64,000 bases of DNA from Nymphaea colorata (lineage: Eukaryota; Streptophyta; Magnoliopsida; Nymphaeales; Nymphaeaceae): assembly GCF_008831285.2 (NCBI RefSeq), contig NC_045144.1, forward strand, positions 1,302,001-1,366,000. The letters run 5' to 3'. The position numbers and the translations under genes were made by a program. Below the pieces are notes generated by a model. It was not told the origin of the DNA. It saw nothing but the letters and a program-made list of their open reading frames with translations, and did not search any database. Each line of letters opens with the position of its first letter. Within the stretch, counting starts at the first letter, position 1. Below are positions 10,863-22,210 of the stretch, piece by piece.

Positions 10863-11542
10863 TTGCAGAGCGTCCTCCATGGTGTTTCCGGATACAATAA
10901 CTGCACACACTATAGCCCCGAAAGATGAACCAGCTAACAGAGTGTTCTCCTGCAGAGATAACCCTAGTTGAGACAAGATCGGATTATGGAGGGGGAAGAA
11001 AAAAAAAGAAAGAAAGAAGTTCATTATTTAATCGAAGCAAGCACTTCCGAGAACTTATGCGGAATTTGTTCTCAACAAATCATCCGACCAAGAAATCCGT
11101 CAGCACTCAATTTGTCGAAGATCCGAAAGAAATTCAGACCTACGAAGATAAAACTAGGCGGAATTCCCATTTACAATGGGTGCTTTTCCTTGAAAACGGC
11201 TAAAATTTTGACGTTCTCACCAAAGTATCAAATTGCTAGGCAATCAGAAAAGCACACGGTTGGGTCTAAGCATGAGTCAGAACACAGAGAATCACGGCAT
11301 CAAGATCACAGATATAATCCAATTGCAGTTGCACACGACAAAAGCAACACAGAGCGATAAACTCTTTCCCTCTTCATTACCCGAATGTACCCCTTCTCCA
11401 GGACAATCTGCGCGACGCCGAGATGGTAAGGAAACGAAAGCCCCGCAGCGGAGAAGCTGAAGCCGGGGCTCGTAATCTTCGACCGCTCCCTCTCCGCTTC
11501 GACGTCCTTCTCCCTCTGCCCCAGAAGACGGCGGACTCCGCC
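10863..11542 (-). pseudogene. Patatin-like phospholipase fragment, first two exons (left copy)
   Basis: Exon 1 (ending at 11381) encodes SPGFSFSAAGLSFPYHLGV then AQIVLEKGYIR; exon 2 (from 10949) continues in phase with ENTLLAGSSFGAIVCAVIVS and GNTMEDALQ. The GSSFG motif is the GxSxG nucleophile elbow of patatin-like acyl hydrolases, and FSAAGLLFPYHLGVAQ is typical of the plant group predicted to be plastid-targeted. The intron 11380-10950 has GT..AG ends. The catalytic Asp part (DGG motif) is absent, and a stop lies upstream of exon 1 in frame, so no proper start codon connects. An alternative frame beginning MGLASSLLRTRR is open across the same exon. Fragment only. Confidence 0.8.
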
Positions 11543-11746
11543 TCACCGACGATCATGGCAGCCACACCAACTCGATCACCCTCCTCGGAACTCACCAGGA
11601 CGGAACCTCCGCCCGAACGCCGCGTCCTCAGGAGCGAGGACGCGAGGCCCATGAAGAAATCGCCAGTAGCGACGACGAACGACCGACTGGGCAACTAGTC
11701 ACGTGCCTTCTCCTGCACCGTGGCGAATAATCTGAGGGCTTCTTGG

Positions 11747-12139
11747 TAAGGGTGGGCATCGGGCCGGCCCGGCCCGGCCCGATAAAGAACCTTCGGGAAC
11801 GGCCCGACGGGCCGCTGGGTCGGGCCCAGGCCCGGCCCGGATATTTAACCGGTCGGGCCGGGGCCGGATTAAAATAATATTATTTTAAATTTATAAAATA
11901 TTTTTTTTAAGTAAAATAGTATTTATTAATGATAAATATATAATATTAAAATTAAAAAAATATATTTTAATTTTTAACGGGTCAGGCCGAGGCTGACTCG
12001 GGCCGGCATATCAGGCCCGGACCCCGTTAACAGTTTTTCCCGGGCCCGACCCAGCCAACTTTTTCCAGGCCCGGGCCCGGGCCCGAGGCGGGCCGGGTAC
12101 CGGGTACCCGGCGGTGGCCCGGCCCGGTGCCCACCCTTA
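11747..12139. mobile_element. 393-bp hAT-type MITE, GC-rich ends (left copy)
   Basis: Terminal inverted repeats of more than 20 bp (TAAGGGTGGGCAYCGGGCCG at both ends) enclose an AT-rich core. The element is flanked by a perfect 8-bp target-site duplication CTTCTTGG at 11739-11746 and 12140-12147. An 8-bp duplication and this TIR type point to the hAT superfamily. There is no coding capacity. The mirror copy is at 54144-54532, with the duplication as CCAAGAAG. Confidence 0.88.
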
Positions 12140-12618
12140 CTTCTTGGTAGTCGGCAGAAGGAGGGAGTGTTGGCGAAAGGCGCCTTGGAAGCTTCGAGTT
12201 GAAGAAATCTCGTCGCTTGGTCACATTCTCCTTCTGTTTTGTGTTCTCTATTTTATCATTGTGGAGGAACGGCGTGTGTAATTTGTATCGTAGAGATCCA
12301 GGGGAAAACTTGAACGAGGAGGAAATGGCTCCAGTTATATGGACCCGGAACCAAGTTTACGTCCATAAAATTGGTGTTAATTTCATAAATGGGTCATACA
12401 TTTTCGAAAATGTTGTGAACGCTTACTTTTTTTTTTTTCTAAAAGCAACGTAACTTTTATACATCATGAAGATATTGGGATGGACAGCTATGTCTCGCTC
12501 TCTTCTAGTGGTGTAGGCACATTATTGCCCATACCAGCCTTTTAAAAGTTTTTTATTTTTAAATAGAAATATTAAATATTTATTCTTAGATATATATAAG
12601 TGATCTACAAGATTTAAG

Positions 12619-12619
<1 letters not shown>

Positions 12620-12694
<75 letters not shown>
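12620..12694. repeat. (AT)n microsatellite (left copy)
   Basis: About 75 bases of uninterrupted AT; the right copy (53592-53664) has about 73. Confidence 0.95.
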
Positions 12695-12698
<4 letters not shown>

Positions 12699-15172
12699 GT
12701 ATATACAGTATATTTGTGAACGCCAATCGATTTGTCGGTGGAAGAAAACGGAAGAAAAAGAAAGAAGAAAAATGAAAGGAGGTAAGAAAGTCCGATGGAG
12801 GGAGAGAAAAAGTGTTCGCTCTGTGTTAAGCGTCTCCATAAGCTGATTATTAAACAATTTCTCGCAACACATTGTGACAGAGGTGCAAATGATGATTATT
12901 AGACCGTTTCACATTACACGTTGTAACAAAGGTGAAAGTGAGTTGTTATACCACTTCGCACAACACATTGTGACATAGGTGAAAATGATGACATGTGAAC
13001 AACACTTTCGATGATATTTTGAAGTTCAAACCATTGTTACATATAATTGCGGAATTTTAAAAAATAAAAAGAAAAATGTGCAAATTTTGTTTTGTTACTG
13101 AAAATATATTTGTGGGGTTGTTATTGCATTTTGTTCATGTTTTCTTGTTTTCTCCTTTTTTACTTGCATGTCATCATGAATTCAAATTTAAAATTAGAAA
13201 AGGTTTTTTATCATCATTTTAATCATCGTCAAAACATTATTTGGATCATTTTATCTTGTTTTAGTGTTTTTTTATTAATTTTTATCATTTATTTTACTTT
13301 TACGAAATTTCAATTTTTATTTTTCCAAATAAAAATAAATTCTACGAAAGATATCATAAACAACTCCTTAGCACTTGGTGCCCACCATCACACACCAATC
13401 TGTAATTTGTAAACCAAATTCCATCGCGATCTTGAAAACCACCCTAATTCCATCGGCCCAAGCCACAATACATATTTTGCATGTAGATGAAACCTCTTTT
13501 CAATAATATGTCACTAATATGCGATACAGCTAGCCGCCATACTTTCACAGCACTAGAAACATGGTTTACATATAAACAAAAAAATATGCAAAATTATCAG
13601 TTGTCTTTTATAAACAATACATATATTTCACTATAATATCCTACGACGTATGTTCTACTGCCTCAAGGCTTACTCCCGCCTCATTGCTTTTAACAATATT
13701 GATCTAAGTTTTCCTTGTTGCACACATTAAAATTGTCTCACACACACACACCTGCTTATGAAGATATGCACGTGATGTCGCACTGCACCCATATAATGCA
13801 TTTCTCCTTCATTGTCCGAAGATTGAACCAAATTTAATGGTGCCATGCACTTTATAGGGATTAGTGTTATTGGTGCTTTAAATATGCTATATATTCCTTC
13901 TCGACTGGATAGATGTTTCTCGATGAACTTCGATGACACGACCAGTGCACCACGGAAAGCGAATTTGATCCCATAGCGCATCGCCTTGTTTTCTACAGGC
14001 AAGCATTCGCAAGCAAGTGGTTGTTATAAATGTACCTTAAGCTACGGTTTTCAGTGACACAATATATATATATATATATATATTCCAAATGCAATGATAT
14101 GACTGGATTGTGAGGCTTGCTTAGACTTGGTGGAATCCCTCTACTTACATGAAACTATATATATTTGTTCCAAAGCAAATTGTGTTCCCCCTTATAAAGG
14201 AAGAAAAAAAAAGAGTTGTGGCTATAGTGGATAATCTCATTTTAAAACTTAGGTTTTGTACCTAGCTTCAAATTAAAATTCAATTTTTGCAAGAATACCC
14301 TTTGATTTTCACTTCAAACAATCTCTCTCTTGAGTGTGTTCGGTTTGACTTGAGCTCATTGGGGTTTTGACCTAGTGGTCTAATTTTAAATTATACTGAG
14401 TTATAGATTTTTCCATCTATAAATTCAATAATCAAACTTAACTTACACAGATTTAAAAGCCATTGTGTTAAATTAAATTGGAAAGGACTTTTTTGTCCAA
14501 ATTTGATTGAAAATGGGGTTGACTTGATCAAAACCCTCGAATCTATATTGTTCAATTGCATACTTGGCTCAGACAATTTATGAGTTCAATTACATAATTG
14601 AATTGTATAAAACCCTAATTTAGAATTTTATTGATTGAATTGGACTGAGAATGGCAATTTTGTTCCAAAATTGAATTGACTGTATGGTTTGACCATGATC
14701 GACATCCCATTTATGTTTTAACTTCCACAAATTTGACAAGTCTAATAGCATTTGATACTCAAAAACATTTAATTATGTTTTAACTATGTTAAATTTTGAA
14801 ATGAGCTTCAACTGAGCCTAGTCAAGGCATTGTTGGTTCAGTCAAGGATTAATTACGTCCTGTAACTGGATTGGTCAATGGGTACAAACCTGGCCTGTTT
14901 GACTGGGTTCATGTTTGACACAAACTAGTAGATGGGGCAGCACATCACAGTGAGCCTGGTTCAAACACACTTGAAATTAAGTGGGTTTGAGACATGCTCA
15001 TTATGACGTGTAAATGAGGTCAATGCATGCTGGGCTCTTTAAAGCGTGTCTTGATTATTCAAATCTTCCCATTTTTCATGTTAGTTTTGCTTTCTTATTT
15101 TTTTAGATTTTTCAATTATTTTAATCTCTTAGGTCAAAAGGAACCCTTTTTAATTGATTTTAATGAAAGTAG

Positions 15173-15189
15173 CCCCCCCCCCCCCCCCC
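15173..15189. repeat. Poly-C tract (left copy)
   Basis: Seventeen consecutive C; the right copy has 17 G at 51097-51113. Confidence 0.95.
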
Positions 15190-15555
15190 AACACCCCGCC
15201 TTGGGTGGGCCACCCTTGCACATGTAGGCCAGCTAGGGCCTACATGTGAGTTCCACCTGGTGTTCTAAGTCCAGACCATAAATTTGAATTTCGATTTCAA
15301 ATGATAATTGTCATTGGTTTTGAGTTAGAACCTTCATTTTCATAGTTTATGCACCTTAAGGTCTAAGGCTCACTGCTCATGATTTTTCAATAGAATGATG
15401 CACATTTGCAAAGCTGTTTGCAACTTCAGTCAATGGTATATAGGTGAAAGGAGAATTCGGTTTTGGGTGGATATGAACACCCCCCCCCCATTTCTCTCAC
15501 CTAAAGAAAGATCCATGTTTGATTACTCTGCCCAATTATCATTGAAGGATGTTTA

Positions 15556-18357
15556 TTGAACCACTAAGTCATTCCATACGTATGTAACAACAAGTTAAGC
15601 ATATTCAATTAAATATAAGTGGTCAAATGAATCACTTAATCTCCCAATTAAATATAAGTGATCAAATATATATAAACAAGTGAAAAACATTAGATTAACT
15701 ATAATTGATCAAATGAATTACTTGAATCTCATTCATTTTCAAACAAACTTGTGATTTCAATTCACCAAATCTATCAATATGGATGTGACAACAAAGTAAG
15801 CACACTCAATTAAGCATGCGTGATCATATGAATCACTTAAATCTCACTCATATTGATACAAACTTGTAATTTCAATCTCTTAGATCGTTCAATATAGATG
15901 TAACAGCAAGTTCAACTCGTTGGACAAATTACAACGGATCGAAGTAATGCATTGATCCGATTTATATCCATATAAACTTGTGATTTTAATCATTTAAATA
16001 ATTCACTATAGGCGTAATAACAAATGAAACACATTAGATTAACTATAAGAGATCAAATGAATAAATTGGATCTCATTCAGTTTCATTCAAACTTGTGATT
16101 TCAATCCCTAAATCATTCGATATGAATGTGATAACAAGCTAAGCACACTTAATTAATTATGCGTGATCAAATGAATCACTTAAATCTTACTTGCATTGAC
16201 ACAAACTTGTGATTTCAATTCTTTAAATCGTTCATTATAAATGCGACAAGTTCAACTCATTGAACTAACTACAAGGGATAAAAGTAATGCATTGATCTCA
16301 TTTGTCTCCATACGAACTTGTGATTTCGATCAATGAAATCCTTCATTATAGATGTAATAACAAGCGAAACACATTAGGTTAACTATATAGCAAAAGATGA
16401 ATCACTCGAATCTCATTCATTTTTTTACAAAGTTGTGATTTCAATGCACTAATTCATTCAATATGGATATAACAACAAGTTAGGCACATTCAATTAAGTA
16501 TGCGTAATCAAATGAATAACTTAAACACCACTCACTATAGATGTAACTATAAACTAATGTGTAGATCTCATTTATATCCATATAAACTTCTTATTTTAAT
16601 AATCTAAATCATTCATTATAGATATAATAACAAGTGAAATACATTAGATAAACTATAACATATTAAATGAATTACTTGAATCTAATTTATTTTCATACAA
16701 ACTTATGCTTTCAATCCACTAAATCATTCAATATGGATGTAACAACAAGTCAAGCACATTTAATTACAAATGTGTGATCAAATGAATCACTTAAATAATT
16801 AATATTGGTACAAACTTGTGATTTCAATTCTTTAGTTCGTTCACTATAAATGTAACGTTAAGTTCAACTTATTGGACTAACAGTAAGGGATCAAAGTAAT
16901 GCATAGATCTCATTTTTATCCATATAAACTTGTGATTTCAATAATTTAAAATCGTTCAATATAAATGTAATAACAAGTGAAACACATTAGGTTAATTATA
17001 AGACACCAAAACAATCACTCGAATCTCATTCATTTTCATACAAACTTATGATTTCAATTTACTAAATCGATCAATATGGATGTGACAACAATTTAAGTAC
17101 ATTCAATTAAGTATGTGTGATCATATGAATCACCTAAATCGCACTAGTATTGATACGAACTTGTGATTTCAATCTTTTAGATCGTTCACTATAGATGTAA
17201 CAACAAATTCATTTCATCGAACTAACTACACGTGTTCAAAGTAATGCATAGATCTCATTTGTATACATATGAACTTGTGATTTCAATCATTCATTATAGA
17301 TATAATAACAAGTGAAATACATTAGATTAATTAAAAGGGACCAATTGAATGACTTGACTCTCATTCATTTCCAAACGAATTTCTTATTCTAAACCACTAA
17401 GTCATTTCATACGTATGTAACAACAAATTAAGCACATTCAATTAAATATAAGTGATCAAATGAATCACTTAATCTCTCAATTTAATATAAGTGATCAAAT
17501 ATATGTAATCACAAGTGAAAAACATTAGATTAACTATAATGAATCAAATGAATTACTTGAATCTTTTTCATTTTCACACAAACTTGTGACTTCAATTCAC
17601 TAAATCGACCAATATGGATGTAACAAGAAGTTAAGCACACTCAATTAAGCATGTGTGATCATATGAATCACTTAAATCCCACTCGTATTCATACAAACTT
17701 GTAATTTCAATCTCTTAGATCATTCACTATAGATGCTACAACAAAGTTCAACTCATTGGATAAACTATAAATGATCAAAGTAATGCAGAGATCCCATTTA
17801 TATCCATATAAACTTGTGATTTTAATAATTTAAGTCATTCATTATACACATAATTACAAATGAAATACATTAGATTAAATATAAGAGATCAAATGAATAA
17901 AATGAATCTCATTTATTTTCATACGAACTTGTGATTTCAATCTCTAAATCATTCAATATGGATGTGACAACAAGTTAAGCACATTTAATTAATTATGCAT
18001 GATGAAATGAATCACTTAAATCTTACTCGCATTGATACGAACTAGTGATTTCAATCCTTTAAATCGTTCACTATAAATGTGACAAGTTCAACTCATTGGA
18101 CTAACTACAAGGGATAAAAGTAACACATTAATCACATTTGTCTCCATATGAACTTGTGATTTCGATCATTGAAATCTTTCATTATAGATGTAATAATAAA
18201 TGAAACACATTAGGTTAACTATAGGGGAAAAGATGAATCACTCGAATCTCATTCAATTTCCTACAAAGTTGTGATTTCAATACACTAATTCATTCAATAT
18301 GGATGTAACAACAAGTTAGGTACATTCAATTAAGTTTGCGTAATCAAATGAATAACT
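15556..18357 (+). repeat. Satellite array block, forward orientation (left 1)
   Basis: Tandem monomers of about 108-120 bp, each with a core of the form ACTTGTGATTTCAAT...ATGTAACAACAAGT. Three sub-types alternate: one with CACTAAATCATTCAATATGG followed by a GCACATTCAATTAA spacer, one with CTTAGATCGTTCACTATAG followed by CAACTCATTGGA, and one with ATTTAAATCATTCATTATAG followed by AACACATTAGATTAAC. Monomers are diverged, with no long near-identical period here. Strand + is used for the orientation reading GTGATTTCAAT. Confidence 0.92.
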
Positions 18358-18979
18358 TTACTTGTTGTTACATCTATAATGAATGATTGAAATCACAAGT
18401 TCATATGGATACAAATGGGATTTATGCATTACTTTGAACACGTGTAGTTAGTCCGATGAGTTGAATTTGTTGTGACAAGTATAGTGAATGATGTAAAGGA
18501 TTGAAATTACAAGTTCGTACCAATACAAGTGAGATTTAAGTGATTTATATGATAACGCATATTTAATTGAATGTGTTTAACTTGTAGTCACGTCTATATT
18601 AAAAGATTTAGCAGATTGAAATCACAAGTTTGTATGAAAATGAATGAGATTCGAGTCATTCATTTGGTGTCTTATAGTTAACTTAATGTGTTTATCTTGT
18701 TATTACATTTATAATGAACGATTTAAATGATTGAAATCACAAGTTCATATGGGTACAAATGGGATTTACGCATTAGTTTGATCCCTTGTAATTAGTCTAA
18801 TGAGTTGGACTTGTAGTTACTTCTATAATGAACGATCTAAGAGATTGATATGACAAGCTCGTATCAATATGAATGAGATTTAATTGATTCATTTGATGAC
18901 ACATATTTAATTGAATGTGCTTAACTTGTTGTTACATCTACATTCAATGATTTAGTGGATAGAAATCACAAGTTTGTAT
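18358..18979 (-). repeat. Satellite array block, reverse orientation (left 2)
   Basis: The orientation switches after AATAACTTT at about 18357 to ACTTGTTGTTACATCTATAA, and about six monomers read ATTGAAATCACAAG. It is a short inverted block inside the array. Confidence 0.9.
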
Positions 18980-21900
18980 GAATGTAACAATAAGTCAAGC
19001 ACATTCAATTAAATATGTGTGATCAAAAGAATCACTTAAATCTCACTCATGTTGATAGGAACATGTGATTTCGATCCCTTAAACCGTTCAATGTAGATGT
19101 AGCAAGAAGTTAAACTCGTTGGATTAAATACAAGAGATCAAACAAATGCATTGATTCCATTTGTATCCATATAAACTTGTGATTTCAACGATTCAAATCA
19201 TTTATTATGATTGTAATAATAAGTAAAACATATTATTTTTACAATAAGACATCAAATGAATGACTTTAATATCATTCATTTTCATACAAAGTTGTGATTT
19301 CAATCCACTAAATCGTTCAATATATATGTAATAACAAATTGAGCACATTCAATTAAGTGTGTGTGATCAAATGAATCAATTTGATCCCACTTTTATTAAT
19401 ACAAACCTGTGATTTTAATCCCTTAGATCATTTATTATATATGTAACAACAAGTTCAACTGTTTGGATTAACTACAAGGGATCAAACTAATGTATAGATC
19501 CCATTTGTATACATATGAACTCGTGATTTCAATCATTTAAATCATTCATTATAGATGTAATAACAAGTGAGACACATTAGATTAATATAACTGAGCAATT
19601 GAATCATTTGAATTTCATTCATTTTCATTTAAACTTGTGATTTCAATCCACTAAATCATTCAATATGGATGTAACAACAAGTCAAGCACATTAAATTAAA
19701 TATGTATGATCAAAAGAATCACTTAAATCCCACTCATGTTGATAGGAACATGTGATTTCGATCCCTTAAATCGTTCACTATAGATGTATCAAGAAGTTAC
19801 TCGTTGGATTAAATACAATGGATCAAACAAATTCAATGATCCCATTTGTATCCATATAACTTGTGATTTCAATCATTTAAATAATTCATTATAAATATTA
19901 TAACAAGTGAAACACATTAGATTAACTTATGAGTGACTTGAATCTCATTCATTTTCATACAAACTTGTGATGTCAATCCACTAAATCATTTGATATGGAT
20001 CTAACAATAAGTTAACACATTCAATTAAATATGCCTGATCAAATGAAAGAATCACTTAAATCTCACTCGTATAGATACAAGCGTGTGATTTCAATCCCTT
20101 AAGTTGTTCACTATAGCAAGTTCATCTCTTTGGATTAACTACAAGGGATCAAACTTATGCATAGGTCCCATTTGTATCCATATGAACTTGTGATTTCAAT
20201 TCACTAGATCATTGAATAGATGTAACAATAGTTAAGTACATTCAATTAACTATGTGAGATCAATTGAATCTCTTAAATCCTACTCCAACTGATATGAATT
20301 TGTGATTTCAATCCCCTAGCTATAGATGTCACGACAAATTCAACTCATTATATTAAATACAAGAGATTAAACAAATGCATTAATCCCTTTTGTATCCATA
20401 GAAACTTGTGATTTCAATGATTTAAATCATTCATTATGATTGTGATAACAAGTAAAACACATTATTTTTAATATAAGGCATCAAATGAATTACTTGAATA
20501 TCATTCATTTTCAAACAAACTTGTGATTTCAATACACTCGTTCAATATGGTTGTAACAATAAATTGAGCACATTCAATTAAGTGTGTGTGATCAAATGAA
20601 TCAATTTGATCTCACTTTTATTAATACAAGCCTGTTATTTCAATCCCTTAGATCATTAATTATAGATGTAACATCAAGTTCAATTGATTGGATTAACTAC
20701 AAGGGATCAAATAAATGCATAGATCCCATTTGTATACATATGAACTTGTGATTTCAATAATTTAAATAATTAATTATAGATGTGAAAAGAAGTGAGACAC
20801 ATTACATTAAATATAAGTGAGCAAATGAATCACTTGAATTTCATTAATTTTCATTTAAACTTGTGATTTCAATCCACTAAATCATTCAATATGGATGTAA
20901 CAACAAGTAAAGCACATTCAATTAAATATGTGTGATCAAAAGAATCACTTAAATCCCACTCGTGTTGATAGGAACATGTGATTTCGATCCCTTAAATCGT
21001 TCACTATAGATGTAGCAAGAAGTTAAACTCATTGGGTTAAATACAATGGATCAAACAAATTCATTGATCCCATTTGGATCCATATAAACTTGTGATTTCA
21101 ATCATTTAAATAATTCATTATAAACATTATAACAAGTGAAACACATTAGATTAACCATAAGAGATCATATGAGTGACTTGAATCTCATTCATTTTCATAC
21201 AAACTTGTGATATCAAACCACTAAATCATTTGATATGGATCTAACAATAAGTTAACACATTCAATTAAATGTGCCTAATCAAATGAAAGAATCACTTAAA
21301 TCTAACTCGTATAGATACAAGCGTGTGATTTCAATCCCTTACTTTGTTCACTATAGATGTAACCACAAATTCAACTCATTGGATTAACTACAAGGGATCA
21401 AACTTATGCATAGATCCCATTTCTATTCATATGAACTTGTGATTTCAATAATTTAAATCTTTCATTACAAATATAATCAAAAGTGAAACACATTAGATTA
21501 ACTACAACTGATCAAATGAATGACTTCAGTCGCGCTCATTTTCATAGAAACTTGTGATTTCAATTGACTAGATCATTGAATAGATGTAACAATAGTTAAG
21601 TACATTCAATTAACTATGTGAGATCAATTAAATCTCTTAAATCCTACTCCAATTGATATGAATTTGTGATTTCAATCTCTTAGATCGTTCCCTATAGATG
21701 TGACAACAAATTCAACTCATTATATTAAATACAAGAGATTAAACACATGCATTAATCCCATTTGTATTCATATAAACTTGGGATTTCAATGATTTAAATC
21801 ATTCATTAAGATTGTAATAACAAGTAAAACACATTATTTTTGCATCAAATGAATTCCTTGAATATAATTCATTTTCAAACAAACTTGTCATTTCAATCCA

Positions 21901-22210
21901 CTAAATCATTCAATATGGTTGTAACAATAAATTGAGCACATTCAATTAAGTGTGTGTGATCAAATGAATCAATTTGATGCCACTTTTATTAATACAAGCA
22001 TGTGATTTCAATCCCTTAGATCATTCATTATAGATGTAACAACAAGTTCAACTAATTGTCAAACTAACGCATATATCCCATTTGTATACATATGAACTTG
22101 TGATTTCAATCATTTAAATCCTTCATTATAAATGTAATAAGAAGTGAGACACATAAGATTAAATATAAGTGAGCAAATGAATCACTTAAATTCCATTCAT
22201 TTTCATTTAA
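18980..22210 (+). repeat. Satellite array block, forward orientation (left 3)
   Basis: Diverged monomers in forward orientation from about 18980 (AATGTAACAATAAGTCAAGC) to 22210. Two long related segments, starting near 19640 and near 20860, resemble each other closely, suggesting a duplication of about 1.2 kb within the block. Confidence 0.88.

Larger units (their letters stand above)
12148..15555. other. AT-rich non-coding flank between MITE and satellite (left copy)
   Basis: No gene supported. It contains a long AT microsatellite (12620-12694), a (CA)n run near 13738-13752, a shorter (TA)n run near 14064-14084, a 17-C tract at 15173-15189 and a 10-C tract at 15480-15489. Open frames such as 13727-14002 and 15027-15227 recur in the right copy only because the whole segment is duplicated; they show no motifs. 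Confidence 0.6.

Noticed and set aside
12199-12453. Open frame starting MKKSRRLVTFSFCFVFSI with a hydrophobic stretch that could pass for a signal peptide
   Set aside because: No family resemblance; it runs into a T tract and lies upstream of the patatin fragment on the opposite strand.
12522-12872. Open frame with a long alternating Ile-Tyr tract (also 53414-53665)
   Set aside because: It is a translation of the (AT)n microsatellite and has no protein features outside it.
13727-14002. Open frame found in both copies (also 52286-52561), and likewise 15027-15227 / 51059-51259
   Set aside because: Presence in both copies follows from duplication of the whole segment, not from selection on a protein; no motifs, and part of it crosses a poly-C tract.
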